Positions 54,234-64,000 of a stretch of DNA of 64,000 nucleotides are shown one piece after another. Made by a program: the position numbers and the translations under genes. How positions within the stretch are numbered: the stretch's first letter is position 1; each line of letters starts with the position of its first letter. The notes below the pieces were generated by a model. The model was not told where the DNA came from. It searched no databases and saw only the letters and a program-made list of their open reading frames with translations. Source of the stretch: Stenotrophomonas nitritireducens (GTDB lineage: Bacteria > Pseudomonadota > Gammaproteobacteria > Xanthomonadales > Xanthomonadaceae); the NCBI RefSeq assembly GCF_001431425.1, contig NZ_LDJG01000018.1, positions 124,001 through 188,000 of the forward strand, given 5' to 3'.

Positions 54234-57071
54234 ATGCGCAGCACACCACGGGTTCGCAACGTACTGGCGGCTTCATTGGCGGTGGCCCTGGCAGCCTGCG
54301 GCGGCGGTGGCGGCACCAAGTCCACGCCGCCGCCCGCGCCGCCACCGACTTCGCCGCCGCCGCCGACCTCGACCACGCCGCAGCCGGCGATGGACGCGCA
54401 CCTGGCGCTGACCAACGCCAAGGCCGCGCAGGCGGCCGGCTTCACCGGCGCCGGCATCCGCATCGGCGTGGTCGATTCGGGCGTGATGCGCAACCATCCG
54501 ACCCTGGCCGGGCGCGTGGTGGCCAACTTCAACTACGTGAGCGACAAGAACAACCTGGCGGTGGACGACGTGGTCGGCCATGGCACCACGGTGGCGCAGC
54601 TGGCGGCGGGCGCGGCGGCCGGTCAATGGCCGGGCGGCATCGCGCCAGGCGCGCAGATTGTGTCGGCGCGCATCATCAACGACGAGCGGCCCAAGGACGA
54701 CGGGTCGGGGCAGGGCAACGAGGTGACCGGCGGGTTGGGGATGACGGGCATCCACAACGACCTGATCCGCGCCGGCGTGCGCATCATGAACAACTCCTGG
54801 GGTGGCCTGTACTGGACGCGGCCGACGGTGACGGCGCAGATCGCCGCCGAATACCGCCCTTTCATCGCCGCCAACGACGGGCTGGTGGTATTCGCCACCG
54901 GCAACGAATCGCGCGCCAATCCCAGCGACATGGCGGCGCTGCCGAGCCAGCCGGGCGTGGGCGGCAGCTTGCCGGCTGCCGATCTCGAACGCGGCTGGCT
55001 GGCGGTGGCGGCGCTGGATACGGCCAACCCGAGCAAGCTGGCCGATTACTCCAATGCCTGCGGCGTGGCGAAGAACTACTGCCTGGTCGCGCCCGGTACC
55101 GCCGCGTTCGTCGGTCCCAATGCCACGGCATCGAACCTGTCCTATTACTACGGCAGCGGCACCTCCTATGCGGCACCGCTGGTATCCGGCGCGGCGGCCC
55201 TGGTGTGGCAGGCGTTCCCGTATTTCGACAACAACCTGGTACGGCAGACCCTGCTGGGCACCGCAACCGACCTCGGCGATCCGGGGCCGGACGCGGTGTT
55301 CGGCTATGGCCTGCTCAACGTCGGCAAGGCGGTGCAGGGGCCGGCGAAGTTCGACTGGGGCGAGGTGACGGTCAACGTCAACCAGACCGGCCTGAACTCG
55401 GTCTGGAGCAATTCGATCAGCGGCGCCGGTGGTCTGGTCAAGCAGGGCGTCGGCGCCCTGACGCTGGCCGGAAGCAATACCTACGGCGGCGCCACCCGCA
55501 TCGAGCTGGGCACGCTGGCATTGCGCGATGGCGCCTCGATACGCTCCAACGTCACCCTCCTGGCGCAGGCGGCCAACCCGACGCAGGCGGCATTGCAGTT
55601 CATGGGCGGCATCACCCGGGTGACCGGCAATGTCGACAACGGCGCCAGCATCGTGATGCTGGGCGGTGGAAACAGCAGCACCATCGACGGCAACTACGTG
55701 CAGCGCAACGGCTCCCGGTTGCTGATCGCGCTGGGGGTCAATGCCCTGCAGGTGACCGGTACGGCGACGCTGGAGGGCGGTGGCGTGCTGGTCAACGGGG
55801 TGGTGAGCGGCTACGTGGCGCAGGATGGCAAGCGGCAGGATCTGATCCACGCCGACGGCGGCGTCAGCGGGCAGTTCAACGTGGCGGCCAGCGCCACCCA
55901 GAATGCCGGTGTCGTCCTGCTGCAGGCCGGGTACGGGTACGACAGCCACAACGCATGGCTGGACCTGCAGCGGGTCAGCGTGACCGCAGCCGCGCAGAGC
56001 GCGGGAATGAACGCGATGGCGATGTCGGCGGCGCAGCGGGTGGAGCGTGCGTTCGAACTGCTCGACGGCGATGCCGGCCTGCAGGCGGGTTCGTTCGCGG
56101 CCGGGGCCAGCGCGCTGCAGCAGGGGGGCGGCGGTTTCGATGGGCTGGGCACCAGCCTGCGCAGCCTGTCCGGCGAGACGCATGCGCTGGCGACGGCGAT
56201 GACCTTCGACAGCATCGACATGAACCGGCGTGCGCTGTCTGCGCAGTTCGGCGATGGCAACGCTGCGCTGGCCGATGGTGCCTGGTCGCGTTCGCTGGGA
56301 GGTGGTGGGCAAGGCGGCTATGCCGGCAGCAGCTACACCCTGGGCGGCTGGATGCTGGGGCGCGAGACGGGCATGGGCGCGGCGCGGTTTGGTTTCGCCT
56401 TTGGCCAGACCCAGGCGAGCATCGCCAGTGGCGCGGCGGGGGATCGCGGCCGTGACCGCCAGACCCAGGCCCAGTTCTATGCCGGACAGCAGTGGGGCCA
56501 GGCGTACACGCTGGGGCAGCTCGGTTTCGGTCGCTATCGGCGCGAGCTGGACCGCGGGCTGCTGCTGGGCGGCGAACGCGCCGGGGTGGCAGCGCGCTAT
56601 GACGGTCGCTTCCTGTCCGGCAGTGCCGAGGCGGGCTATCGCTTTGGCGGGGCCGGCGCCTCGTTCACGCCCTATCTGGGGGCCGACTATGCCCGCATCG
56701 ACAGCGACGCGTTCGACGAACAGGGCGGTTACGGATTCGGGCTGAGTGCCGGCGGCTGGCATTCCAGCCAGGTGCGGGCCCTTGCCGGCCTGCGCGGCAA
56801 CTACCGCTGGCACGGGCTGGAGGTGAACGGCTACGCCGAATGGCAGCAGGCGCTGTCCGCCAGCGGCATGCAGCTGGACGCACGCTTCACCGGCATCGAT
56901 GCGTGGGCGCCGCTGTACGGCCTGCAGCCTTCGCGTGCGGCCGGGCTGTTCGGCGTATCGCTCGATTCGTGGCTGTCGCGCGATGCGCGGCTGTCGCTGG
57001 GCTACGACCAGCGCTTCGGCGGGCGCGGCGACAACCGGCAGCTGTCGCTGCGTTTCCTGCGCGCGTTCTGA
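54234..57071 (+). CDS. Autotransporter subtilisin-like protease with N-terminal lipobox
   Basis: A 945-residue secreted protease. The N-terminus has a signal sequence ending LAAC plus Gly repeats (possible lipid anchor), then a Pro/Thr-rich linker. The S8 peptidase domain (about 60-380) has Asp in IGVVDSGV, His in [11 protein letters not shown] and Ser in [12 protein letters not shown] passenger-associated repeat ([21 protein letters not shown]) follows, then a C-terminal 12-stranded autotransporter barrel (about 680-945) ending LRFLRAF. The ATG at 54234 has GGGAGAAAGGGA upstream. It resembles Neisseria NalP in plan. Confidence 0.93.
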   Translation: MRSTPRVRNVLAASLAVALAACGGGGGTKSTPPPAPPPTSPPPPTSTTPQPAMDAHLALTNAKAAQAAGFTGAGIRIGVVDSGVMRNHPTLAGRVVANFNYVSDKNNLAVDDVVGHGTTVAQLAAGAAAGQWPGGIAPGAQIVSARIINDERPKDDGSGQGNEVTGGLGMTGIHNDLIRAGVRIMNNSWGGLYWTRPTVTAQIAAEYRPFIAANDGLVVFATGNESRANPSDMAALPSQPGVGGSLPAADLERGWLAVAALDTANPSKLADYSNACGVAKNYCLVAPGTAAFVGPNATASNLSYYYGSGTSYAAPLVSGAAALVWQAFPYFDNNLVRQTLLGTATDLGDPGPDAVFGYGLLNVGKAVQGPAKFDWGEVTVNVNQTGLNSVWSNSISGAGGLVKQGVGALTLAGSNTYGGATRIELGTLALRDGASIRSNVTLLAQAANPTQAALQFMGGITRVTGNVDNGASIVMLGGGNSSTIDGNYVQRNGSRLLIALGVNALQVTGTATLEGGGVLVNGVVSGYVAQDGKRQDLIHADGGVSGQFNVAASATQNAGVVLLQAGYGYDSHNAWLDLQRVSVTAAAQSAGMNAMAMSAAQRVERAFELLDGDAGLQAGSFAAGASALQQGGGGFDGLGTSLRSLSGETHALATAMTFDSIDMNRRALSAQFGDGNAALADGAWSRSLGGGGQGGYAGSSYTLGGWMLGRETGMGAARFGFAFGQTQASIASGAAGDRGRDRQTQAQFYAGQQWGQAYTLGQLGFGRYRRELDRGLLLGGERAGVAARYDGRFLSGSAEAGYRFGGAGASFTPYLGADYARIDSDAFDEQGGYGFGLSAGGWHSSQVRALAGLRGNYRWHGLEVNGYAEWQQALSASGMQLDARFTGIDAWAPLYGLQPSRAAGLFGVSLDSWLSRDARLSLGYDQRFGGRGDNRQLSLRFLRAF

Positions 57072-57090
57072 GTTTCCGGCGTCGGGCACG

Positions 57091-57123
57091 AAAAAGGCGG
57101 GCGACAGGGGCGCCCGCCTTTTT
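57091..57123. terminator. Bidirectional Rho-independent terminator
   Basis: A perfect 13-bp stem AAAAAGGCGGGCG/CGCCCGCCTTTTT with a 7-base loop lies between the convergent autotransporter and leucine dehydrogenase genes, with A/T runs on both sides. Confidence 0.92.
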
Positions 57124-57156
57124 CATGTCCATGGGACGCCCCACGGAATGCGGCGC

Positions 57157-58254
57157 TCACTCGCCGCGCAGGCGGCTCATGCGGGGCGTGGCGCGGCCCA
57201 GCGGCATCTTCAGCTTGCCGATGGATTCGATGCGCGCCTCGGCGATGCGGTCGGCCGCGCGCTGCGGCGAGATGTCGTCGCGTTCGGACAGGTCGAAGAT
57301 GCGGCCGAGGTTGTGGTAGATGCTGCGGATCAGGCGCATGGCGCGCTCGCGGTTGTAGCCGTCGATCTCCAGCGAGACGTTCATCACGCCGCCGGCGTTG
57401 ACCGCGTAGTCAGGCGCCCACAGCACGCCACGCTTGTACAGCTCGTCGCCCACCGCGTGGCTGGCCAGCTGGTTGTTGGCGGTGCCGCAGATGACCTTGG
57501 CCTTGAGCCGGTCCAGCGTCTCCATGCCGATGGCGCCTTCCATCGCGCAGGGCGCGAACACGTCGGCGGCCACGTCGTAGATGGCGTCGGGCTTGACCGC
57601 CTCGCAGCCGTACTCGGTGACCGCGCGCTGCACCAGCACCGGGTCCAGGTCGGTCACGTACAGCTTGGCGCCGCGCTCGCGCAGCAGCTTCACCAGCTCC
57701 ATGCCGATGTGGCCCAGGCCCTGCACGGCGATGCTGACCTTGCCGATCTCCTCATGGCCGAACTTGCGGTTGACCGCGGCCATCAGCGCCTGCAGCGCGC
57801 CGTAGGCGGTGAACGGGGCCGGGTCGCCGGAGCCGCCATGGACCTGGTGCACGCCGGTGACGTAGCCGGTCTCCAGATAGATCTGCTCCATGTCGTTGAC
57901 GTCGCTGCCGACGTCCTCGGCGGTGATGTAGCGTCCGCCCAGCGCCTCGACCTGGCGACCGAAGGCGCGGAACAGCACTTCGCTCTTGTCGGTGCGCGGG
58001 TCGCCGATGATCACCGCCTTGCCACCGCCGACGTTCAGCCCGGCCAGCGCGTTCTTGTAGGTCATGGTACGGCTCAGGCGCAGCACGTCGCGCAGCGCGT
58101 CGTCGCTGTTGGCGTAGGGGCGCATGCGCACGCCGCCCAGGGCCGGGCCGAGCGTGGTGTTGTGGATGGCGATGATCGCCTTCAGGCCGGCTTCGCGGTT
58201 GTGGCAGAACACGACCTGTTCGTGGCCGGAAGTGGCGAGGGTTTCGAAAAGCAT
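57157..58254 (-). CDS. Leucine dehydrogenase (Glu/Leu/Phe/Val dehydrogenase family)
   Basis: A 365-residue NAD-dependent branched-chain amino acid dehydrogenase. The substrate-binding motif [12 protein letters not shown] is followed by the catalytic-lysine block [18 protein letters not shown]. The NAD fold contains [15 protein letters not shown] and the [15 protein letters not shown] turn. It oxidises leucine, valine and isoleucine to oxoacids. It is divergent from icmF, whose substrates arise from the same amino acids. Confidence 0.93.
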   Translation of the reverse strand: MLFETLATSGHEQVVFCHNREAGLKAIIAIHNTTLGPALGGVRMRPYANSDDALRDVLRLSRTMTYKNALAGLNVGGGKAVIIGDPRTDKSEVLFRAFGRQVEALGGRYITAEDVGSDVNDMEQIYLETGYVTGVHQVHGGSGDPAPFTAYGALQALMAAVNRKFGHEEIGKVSIAVQGLGHIGMELVKLLRERGAKLYVTDLDPVLVQRAVTEYGCEAVKPDAIYDVAADVFAPCAMEGAIGMETLDRLKAKVICGTANNQLASHAVGDELYKRGVLWAPDYAVNAGGVMNVSLEIDGYNRERAMRLIRSIYHNLGRIFDLSERDDISPQRAADRIAEARIESIGKLKMPLGRATPRMSRLRGE

Positions 58255-58563
58255 GGAAGCTCCGATGGGCGTTACTGCGACAACGTCCGTGATCCTGCAG
58301 GCAACTGGCGGGCCAGAAAACAAAAATGCGACTTCGTCGTTGGGGTGACGGGGTCGCGTGGCGTCATTCTAATGCATTCGGCGGTCGGCGGATGTTCACG
58401 TAGTGGCCGGTCCGGCCCGGGGCCACGGCCCATGCCGGCCGCGGCGGTGCGTGGCCGAACCGAAGGATGGCGTGGCGGCAGGTTCACGCTGCGCTGCAAC
58501 CTGACCTGCGGGGGCGGCGGCCCTATCATCGGTTTCAACAGAAACCGAGATGTCGTACGGCCC
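58255..58563. other. Divergent intergenic region, leucine dehydrogenase / icmF
   Basis: 309 bp without a supported gene. It should hold both promoters. An inverted repeat CGGTTTC-AACA-GAAACCG lies at about 58530-58547 just before icmF and could be an operator. No clear sigma-70 promoter was identified by eye. Confidence 0.4.
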
Positions 58564-61500
58564 ATGAGTACTCCCGCCACCCACCTGCCGCAGAGCCAGC
58601 CGGAAACCAGCCCGCTGCGCTTCGTCACCGCCGCCAGCCTGTTCGACGGCCACGACGCGGCCATCAACATCATGCGCCGGCTGATCCAGGCGCAGGGCGC
58701 GGAGGTGATCCACCTGGGCCACAACCGCAGCGTCGAGGACGTGGTGCGCGCGGCGCTGCAGGAAGACGCCGACGCCATCGCGCTGTCGTCCTACCAGGGC
58801 GGCCATGTCGAGTACTTCAAGTACATGGTCGACATGCTCAGGGAGCGCGGGGCCGGCCATATCAAGGTGTTCGGCGGCGGTGGCGGCACCATCACCCCGG
58901 AGGAGATCCGCGAGCTGCAGGACTACGGCGTCGAGCGCATCTACCACCCCAACGACGGCATGAAGATGGGCCTGGTGGAGATGATCGAGGACGTGGTGGC
59001 GCGTGCCGGCCATGCCCGCGACGCGGCGCCGGCGACGGACGACGATGGCATCCCCGGCATCGGTGACGAGATCGCCATCGGCCGCATGCTGTCGCGGCTG
59101 GAGGACGGCGCCTTCGGCGAGGCCGGACTGGCGCACCTGCGCAGGCAGTGGCAGCTGGCCGGCGCCAGGACCCCGGTGATCGGCATCACCGGCACCGGCG
59201 GCGCCGGCAAGTCCAGCGTCACCGACGAACTGCTCAACCGTTTCCTGGCCAGCTTCCCGCAGATGCGCATCGCGGTGGTTTCGGTCGACCCGACCCGGCG
59301 CCGCACCGGTGGCGCGCTGCTGGGCGACCGCATCCGCATGAACTCGCTGCGCAGCCCGCGCGTGTACATGCGTTCGATGGCCACGCGCCGCCAGCACGCT
59401 GCGATCAACACCGTGCTGCGCGACTGCATCGGCTTCCTCAAGTCGCTGGCCTACGATCTGGTGATCGTCGAGACCGCCGGCATCGGCCAGAGCGACTCGG
59501 AGATCGTCGACCTGGTCGATTTCCCGATGTACGTGATGACCAGCGATTTCGGCGCGCCGAGCCAGCTGGAAAAGATCGACATGCTCGACTACGCCGAGCT
59601 GGTGGTGCTCAACAAGTTCGACAAGCGCGGCGCCGAGGACGCGCTGCGCGACGTGCGCAAGCAGTGGAAGCGCAACCGCGTGGCCTTCGCGATGAAGGAC
59701 GAGGACGTGCCGGTCTACCCGACCATCGCCTCGCAGTTCAACGACCCGGGCATCAGCTGGATGTTCGCCAACCTGTGCCGGCTGCTGCGCGCGAAGCGGG
59801 GGGCGGGGAACGGCGAGGGCGCAGGGCACTGCGACCTGGTCCCGGCCATCGACACCACGCTGAAGGAGCCGCGTGCCACCGTGCTGATTCCCGGCAGCCG
59901 CGTGCGCTACCTGGCCGAGATCGCCGAGCAGGGCCGTTCGATAAACGCCCGCATCGAGTCGCAGGCCGACGTGGCCGAGCGCGCGCAGGGCTGCTGGCAG
60001 GCGCTGAAGGAACTGGGCGACGCCGCGCTGCCGTCCGCGCTGGACCTGTACCCGGCCGACGCGTTGACCGACGCTTCCAGCGACACCAGCCTGCGCACCC
60101 TGCGCCAGCGCTACAACGATGCGGTGCAGTCGCTGGATTCCGAAGCGCTGCGCCTGCTGCGCGAATGGCCGGCGCGGCTGAAGTCGATCACCGACGAGGT
60201 CAACGAATACCAGGTGCGCGGCAAGACCATCCGCGTGGAGAACTACCGCGAGTCGCTCAGCCACCAGCAGATCCCGAAGATCGCCGCGCCCACCTACCGC
60301 AGCTGGGGCGAACTGCTGGTGTTCCTGCAGAAGGAGAACCTGCCCGGTTCCTACCCGTATACCGGCGGCGTGTATCCGTACCGGCGCAGCGGTGAGGACC
60401 CGATCCGCATGTTCGCCGGCGAGGGCACGCCGGAGCGCACCAACCGCCGCTTCCACTACCTGAGCGTCGGCCAGCCGGCCGCGCGCCTGTCCACCGCCTT
60501 CGACAGCGTCACCCTGTACGGCGAGGACCCGGCGCCGCGCCCGGACATCTACGGCAAGATCGGCAATTCCGGCGTCAACATCCCCACGCTGGACGACATG
60601 AAGAAGCTGTACTCCGGCTTCGACCTGTGCGCGCCGACCACCTCGGTGTCGATGACCATAAACGGCCCGGCGCCGATGATCCTGGCGATGTTCATGAACA
60701 CCGCCATCGACCAGCAGGTGGAGAAATACCTGAAGGAAGATCCGGCGCGCTGGGCCGCGGCGGAGAAGAAGATCGCGGCGATGTTCGACGGCCGCGTCCG
60801 GCCGCAGTACCACGGCGAGCTGCCGCCGACCAACGACGGCCTCGGCCTGGGCCTGCTCGGTGTCACCGGTGACCAGCTGCTGGACGCCGATACCTATGCG
60901 CGGATCAAGGCCGCCACGCTGTCCACCGTGCGCGGCACCGTGCAGGCCGACATCCTCAAGGAGGACCAGGCGCAGAACACCTGCATCTTCTCCACCGAAT
61001 TCGCGCTGCGCATGATGGGCGACATCCAGCAGTACTTCGTCGACCACGGCGTGCGTAACTTCTACTCGGTGTCGATCTCCGGCTACCACATCGCCGAGGC
61101 CGGGGCGAACCCGATCAGCCAGCTGGCCTTCACCCTGTCCAACGGCTTCACCATCGTCGAGTACTACCTCGCACGCGGCATGAAGATCGACGACTTCGCG
61201 CCCAACCTGTCGTTCTTCTTCTCCAACGGCATGGACCCGGAATACACCGTCATCGGCCGCGTCGCCCGCCGCATCTGGGCGCGCGCGATGCGCGAGCGCT
61301 ACGGCGCCAACGAGCGCAGCCAGATGATGAAGTACCACATCCAGACTTCGGGCCGTTCCCTGCACGCGCAGGAGATCCAGTTCAACGACATACGCACCAC
61401 GCTGCAGGCGCTGTATGCGCTGTTCGACAACTGCAACAGCCTGCACACCAATGCCTACGACGAGGCCATCACCACCCCGACCGAAGAGAGCGTGCGCCGC

Positions 61501-62100
61501 GCGGTGGCGATCCAGATGATCATCAACAAGGAGCTGGGGCTGAATTTCTGCGAGAACCCGTGGCAGGGCAGCTTCATCGTGGACAAACTGACCGATATCG
61601 TCGAAGAGGCCGTGTACAAGGAGTTCGAGGCGATCAGCGAGCGCGGCGGCGTGCTCGGCGCGATGGATACCATGTACCAGCGCGGCAAGATCCAGGAAGA
61701 AAGCCTGTACTACGAGCACAAGAAACACGACGGCAGCCTGCCGCTGGTCGGCGTCAACATGTTCCTGCCGAAGGAGCATGCCGGTGAGGTCGCCACCGAG
61801 ATCGAGCTGATCCGTTCGACCGAGGAAGAAAAGGGCCAGCAGATCGGGAACGTGCGCAACTGGCAGCGCAACCGCAACGCGCTGGCGCCGGCGGGGGAGA
61901 CCTCGCACAGTCATGAGATCGATGCCGGCGCCGCTGCCGCCGAAGTCCATGACGGCCACGGCCTGGCCTATCTGCAGAAGACCGCGCGCGAACGCCGCAA
62001 TGTGTTCGAGGCGTTGATCGAGGCGGTCAAGACCCACAGCCTGGGCCAGATCAGCCACGCGCTGTACGACGTCGGCGGAGAGTACCGGCGCAACATGTGA
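58564..62100 (+). CDS. icmF: Fused isobutyryl-CoA mutase / G-protein chaperone IcmF
   Basis: A 1178-residue adenosylcobalamin-dependent acyl-CoA mutase fusion. The B12-binding domain (1-145) has [16 protein letters not shown] (His30 lower axial ligand) and [11 protein letters not shown]. The MeaI-type GTPase (about 200-400) has Walker [13 protein letters not shown], then [19 protein letters not shown]. The mutase TIM-barrel (about 550-1178) contains [26 protein letters not shown], where methylmalonyl-CoA mutase has a different substrate loop. It interconverts isobutyryl- and butyryl-CoA, and relatives also act on isovaleryl- or pivalyl-CoA. The GTPase loads and protects the cofactor. Confidence 0.95.
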   Translation: MSTPATHLPQSQPETSPLRFVTAASLFDGHDAAINIMRRLIQAQGAEVIHLGHNRSVEDVVRAALQEDADAIALSSYQGGHVEYFKYMVDMLRERGAGHIKVFGGGGGTITPEEIRELQDYGVERIYHPNDGMKMGLVEMIEDVVARAGHARDAAPATDDDGIPGIGDEIAIGRMLSRLEDGAFGEAGLAHLRRQWQLAGARTPVIGITGTGGAGKSSVTDELLNRFLASFPQMRIAVVSVDPTRRRTGGALLGDRIRMNSLRSPRVYMRSMATRRQHAAINTVLRDCIGFLKSLAYDLVIVETAGIGQSDSEIVDLVDFPMYVMTSDFGAPSQLEKIDMLDYAELVVLNKFDKRGAEDALRDVRKQWKRNRVAFAMKDEDVPVYPTIASQFNDPGISWMFANLCRLLRAKRGAGNGEGAGHCDLVPAIDTTLKEPRATVLIPGSRVRYLAEIAEQGRSINARIESQADVAERAQGCWQALKELGDAALPSALDLYPADALTDASSDTSLRTLRQRYNDAVQSLDSEALRLLREWPARLKSITDEVNEYQVRGKTIRVENYRESLSHQQIPKIAAPTYRSWGELLVFLQKENLPGSYPYTGGVYPYRRSGEDPIRMFAGEGTPERTNRRFHYLSVGQPAARLSTAFDSVTLYGEDPAPRPDIYGKIGNSGVNIPTLDDMKKLYSGFDLCAPTTSVSMTINGPAPMILAMFMNTAIDQQVEKYLKEDPARWAAAEKKIAAMFDGRVRPQYHGELPPTNDGLGLGLLGVTGDQLLDADTYARIKAATLSTVRGTVQADILKEDQAQNTCIFSTEFALRMMGDIQQYFVDHGVRNFYSVSISGYHIAEAGANPISQLAFTLSNGFTIVEYYLARGMKIDDFAPNLSFFFSNGMDPEYTVIGRVARRIWARAMRERYGANERSQMMKYHIQTSGRSLHAQEIQFNDIRTTLQALYALFDNCNSLHTNAYDEAITTPTEESVRRAVAIQMIINKELGLNFCENPWQGSFIVDKLTDIVEEAVYKEFEAISERGGVLGAMDTMYQRGKIQEESLYYEHKKHDGSLPLVGVNMFLPKEHAGEVATEIELIRSTEEEKGQQIGNVRNWQRNRNALAPAGETSHSHEIDAGAAAAEVHDGHGLAYLQKTARERRNVFEALIEAVKTHSLGQISHALYDVGGEYRRNM

Positions 62101-62307
62101 GCCACGCGTGGCCATGACGGATCGTGCGGCATCCATGCCGCGCGGTTATGGCCCGGGCTTCCCGGCGGGCGCGGAAAGCCGCTCCCCGCCTTGGATGAAG
62201 CGGTTTTCCAGGGTATTTCCGCCAGCTCGCCTGCCGTTGGAACCGGGCTGTCCGCTCTCTGCGCCGGTTGCTACTCTCGCCCGCACATTCCTTCGGCAGG
62301 CTATGGC

Positions 62308-63354
62308 ATGGACAGACGGCGATTCATCGGCGGCACGGCATTGGCCGGCGCCCTGTTGCCCCTGATCGGGACGGGCAGCGCGCTGGCGGCGCAGCGGAGC
62401 GGGCGATTGCTGCCGCTTCCGCTGGCAAAGGGCGACACGGTCGGGCTGGTCAGTCCGTCGGCGGCCAGCAGCGACCAGCTCGGCCTGCAGCTGGCGCGCG
62501 AAGCGATGGAAGCGCTTGGCTTCAAGGTCAAGACCGGCGCCCATTACGGTTCCCGCTACGGGCACCTGGCGGGCACCGACGCCGAGCGCGCCGGCGACCT
62601 GAACGCCATGTTCGCCGACCGCCAGGTCAAGGCCATCGTCTGCGTGCGCGGCGGTTCCGGTGCGGCGCGCCTGCTGCCGCTGCTGGATTACGCCGCCATC
62701 CGCGCCAATCCCAAGGTGCTGCTGGGCTATTCGGACATTACCGCCCTGCATTGCGCGATCCAGGCGAAGACGGGGCTGGTCACGTTCCACGGGCCGATCG
62801 GTTCGGGCAGCTGGAACCGGTTCAACGTGGACCAGTTCGAGCGCCTGTTCTTCAAGCGCGAACTGATGGAGTACCGCAACAGCGTCGACAGCGATGACGA
62901 ACTGGTGCCGCGCAAGAACCGCACCAGCACGATCGCAGGCGGCAAGGCGCGCGGCGAACTGGTGGGCGGCAACCTGACGGTGCTGACGGCGCTGGCCGGC
63001 TCGCCCTACATGCCGGACTTCAGCGGCAAGATCCTGTTCCTGGAGGATGTGGAAGAGGCGCCTTACCGCGTCGATCGCATGCTCAGCACGCTGAAGCTGA
63101 TGGGGGCGCTGGACCGGATCGCCGGCTTCATCTTCGGCGAATGCACCAGCTGCAAGCCCGGCGACGGCTATGGCTCGCTCACGCTGGACCAGCTGTTCGC
63201 CGACTACATCGCACCGCTGAAGATCCCGGCCTACCGCGGCGCGATGATCGGCCATATCCGCGAACAGTTCATCGTACCGGTCGGTGGGCGCGTGGAGATG
63301 GACGCCGACGCGGGTACTTTCCGCCTGCTGGAGCCGGTGTTCGCCGAGCGTTGA
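62308..63354 (+). CDS. LD-carboxypeptidase (MccF-like, S66 family), Tat-exported
   Basis: A 348-residue serine peptidase. The start at 62308 (MDRRRFIGGTALAGALLPLIG) is chosen because it begins a Tat-type signal. The catalytic Ser is in LLGYSDITALH, the Glu in FLEDVEEAPYR and the His in AMIGHIREQF. S66 enzymes trim LD-peptide bonds of murein peptides or cleave microcin C-type compounds. An upstream in-frame ATG would add a non-conserved stretch and is not favoured. Confidence 0.9.
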   Translation: MDRRRFIGGTALAGALLPLIGTGSALAAQRSGRLLPLPLAKGDTVGLVSPSAASSDQLGLQLAREAMEALGFKVKTGAHYGSRYGHLAGTDAERAGDLNAMFADRQVKAIVCVRGGSGAARLLPLLDYAAIRANPKVLLGYSDITALHCAIQAKTGLVTFHGPIGSGSWNRFNVDQFERLFFKRELMEYRNSVDSDDELVPRKNRTSTIAGGKARGELVGGNLTVLTALAGSPYMPDFSGKILFLEDVEEAPYRVDRMLSTLKLMGALDRIAGFIFGECTSCKPGDGYGSLTLDQLFADYIAPLKIPAYRGAMIGHIREQFIVPVGGRVEMDADAGTFRLLEPVFAER

Positions 63355-63362
63355 TGCATGCG

Positions 63363-63392
63363 GCGCCGGCCAGGTCGATGCCTGGCCGGCGC
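63363..63392 (+). terminator. Hairpin after LD-carboxypeptidase
   Basis: Perfect 12-bp stem GCGCCGGCCAGG/CCTGGCCGGCGC with a 6-base loop, just after the stop. No U tract. Confidence 0.6.
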
Positions 63393-63541
63393 ACCGGCCA
63401 CCGGCCCACCGCGCTGCCTCGATGGGCGCGGCGCCATGGCGCGCCGGCCCCGGAGCGATGGCGCGGCATGGCGGTCGCGATGGGGACCTATACTGGCTTG
63501 CCCGCTGGACCGGGCGCCGGCATACCCATGGAGAATCCGTC

Positions 63542-64000
63542 ATGTCCTTCACCCGCCTGATGCGTCCCCTGTCCCTGCTGCTGGCGCTGTGTTCCGCGGC
63601 GCCGGCCTTCGCCCAGAGCGGCGCCGCGGACGACGAACTGCTGTTCCGCGACGTGCGCGTGCTGGATACCGTGCGCGGCAGGCTGGGAACGCCCGTCGAT
63701 GTCCTGGTGCGCGGCAACCGCATCGCCGCCATCGGTGCGGCGGCGGCCTCGCCAGGGGCCCGGGTCATCGATGGCCGCGGCCGCACCCTGATGCCGGGGT
63801 TGATCGACGCGCACTGGCACAGCACGTTCACCGCGCTGTCGCAGGCGGACCTGCTGGCGTCGGCCGGCGCTCCGGAAAAGCTGGCGGCCAAGGTGGCCGC
63901 CGAATCCGAGCGGACCCTGCTGCGCGGTTTCACCAGCGTGCGCGATGTCGGCGGCCCGATCTTCGAACTGAAGGCGGCGATCGATGCCGGCCAGGTGCGC
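63542..64000 (+). CDS. Secreted metal-dependent amidohydrolase (3' end outside the window)
   Basis: The first 153 codons of an exported amidohydrolase. A signal peptide (MSFTRLMRPLSLLLALCSAAPAFAQ) is followed by the beta-strand pair of the amidohydrolase N-domain (ELLFRDVRVLDTV ... VLVRGNRIAAIG), TLMPGLIDAHWHS (metal-binding HxH) and GFTSVRDVGG. The frame is open to the last base, so the gene continues past the window. Relatives include imidazolonepropionase-like and prolidase-like dipeptidases. Confidence 0.85.
   Translation, partial: MSFTRLMRPLSLLLALCSAAPAFAQSGAADDELLFRDVRVLDTVRGRLGTPVDVLVRGNRIAAIGAAAASPGARVIDGRGRTLMPGLIDAHWHSTFTALSQADLLASAGAPEKLAAKVAAESERTLLRGFTSVRDVGGPIFELKAAIDAGQVR

Noticed and set aside
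58396-62136. A 1246-codon open frame antisense to icmF
   Set aside because: It lies opposite a clearly recognisable IcmF. Its translation is low-complexity His/Arg/Val-rich with no domain, as expected from GC-rich codon shadowing.
62191-62307. Upstream in-frame start for the LD-carboxypeptidase
   Set aside because: The added residues are not conserved in character, and the Tat-type signal peptide begins at 62308.

Overview
The window is GC-rich, densely coded chromosomal DNA from a gammaproteobacterium of the Xanthomonadaceae (Lysobacteraceae). Gene order and protein sequences fit Stenotrophomonas, Pseudoxanthomonas or Xanthomonas relatives: lepA-lepB-DUF4845-rnc-era-recO, rpoE-rseA-mucD, and nagZ-hpt-methylthioinosine phosphorylase. 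Dispersed palindromic repeats bounded by GTAG/CTAC resemble the GTAG (SMAG-type) elements of Stenotrophomonas. No rRNA, tRNA, CRISPR array, intact insertion sequence or prophage was seen. I cannot fix the genus from sequence alone.

Layout. 1-4.6 kb: a GH109-like Gfo/Idh/MocA oxidoreductase cut by the left edge, a MATE exporter, a small lipoprotein, Hsp15, a five-unit palindromic repeat array and a DUF937 protein. 4.9-8.9 kb: a stress group of catalase, two glutathione S-transferases and a WYL-type regulator. 8.9-9.5 kb: a gene-free stretch with a hexanucleotide microsatellite and a 222-bp imperfect inverted repeat. 9.5-20.5 kb: mutS, a Dyp-type peroxidase, a secreted phosphoesterase, an M28 peptidase, a globin-coupled diguanylate cyclase, two thiol-redox proteins and a CDF metal exporter. 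20.5-30.2 kb (minus strand): azurin, then ccoNOQP, a 99-codon unknown, ccoGHIS and a TauE/SafE-like protein. This is a complete cbb3 oxidase and assembly locus, and the azurin and ccoN promoters both carry Anr/FNR-like boxes. 30.6-32.7 kb: a FadB-type beta-oxidation enzyme. 32.8-36 kb: the sigma-E operon rpoE-rseA-mucD with a visible sigma-E promoter. 36-41.7 kb: lepA, lepB, DUF4845, rnc, era and recO. 41.8-48.4 kb: a receiver-HPt protein, rlmD, a CYTH protein, a FrnE-like oxidoreductase, nagZ, hpt, methylthioinosine phosphorylase and a cold-shock protein. 48.6-54 kb: an FAD monooxygenase, an AidB-like acyl-CoA dehydrogenase, two alanine-rich lipoproteins and a thiolase. 54.2-64 kb: a lipobox-bearing autotransporter subtilase, leucine dehydrogenase, the fused acyl-CoA mutase IcmF, an LD-carboxypeptidase and the start of an amidohydrolase cut by the right edge.

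How the genes fit together. Most genes are housekeeping: translation, envelope stress, DNA repair and microaerobic respiration. Three themes stand out. First is copper and low-oxygen respiration (azurin plus cbb3, with Anr boxes). Second is oxidant and electrophile defence (catalase, GSTs, Dyp peroxidase). Third is branched-chain and fatty acyl-CoA metabolism (FadB, thiolase, AidB-like, leucine dehydrogenase, IcmF). I found no clear undescribed multi-gene system. The most unusual observations are local: a tandem-repeat micro-ORF bridging rlmD and the CYTH gene, an Lgt-like/thioredoxin fusion that has lost a key Lgt histidine, a MITE-like palindrome, a regular GTAG repeat array that supplies a stop codon, and a pair of alanine-rich lipoproteins.
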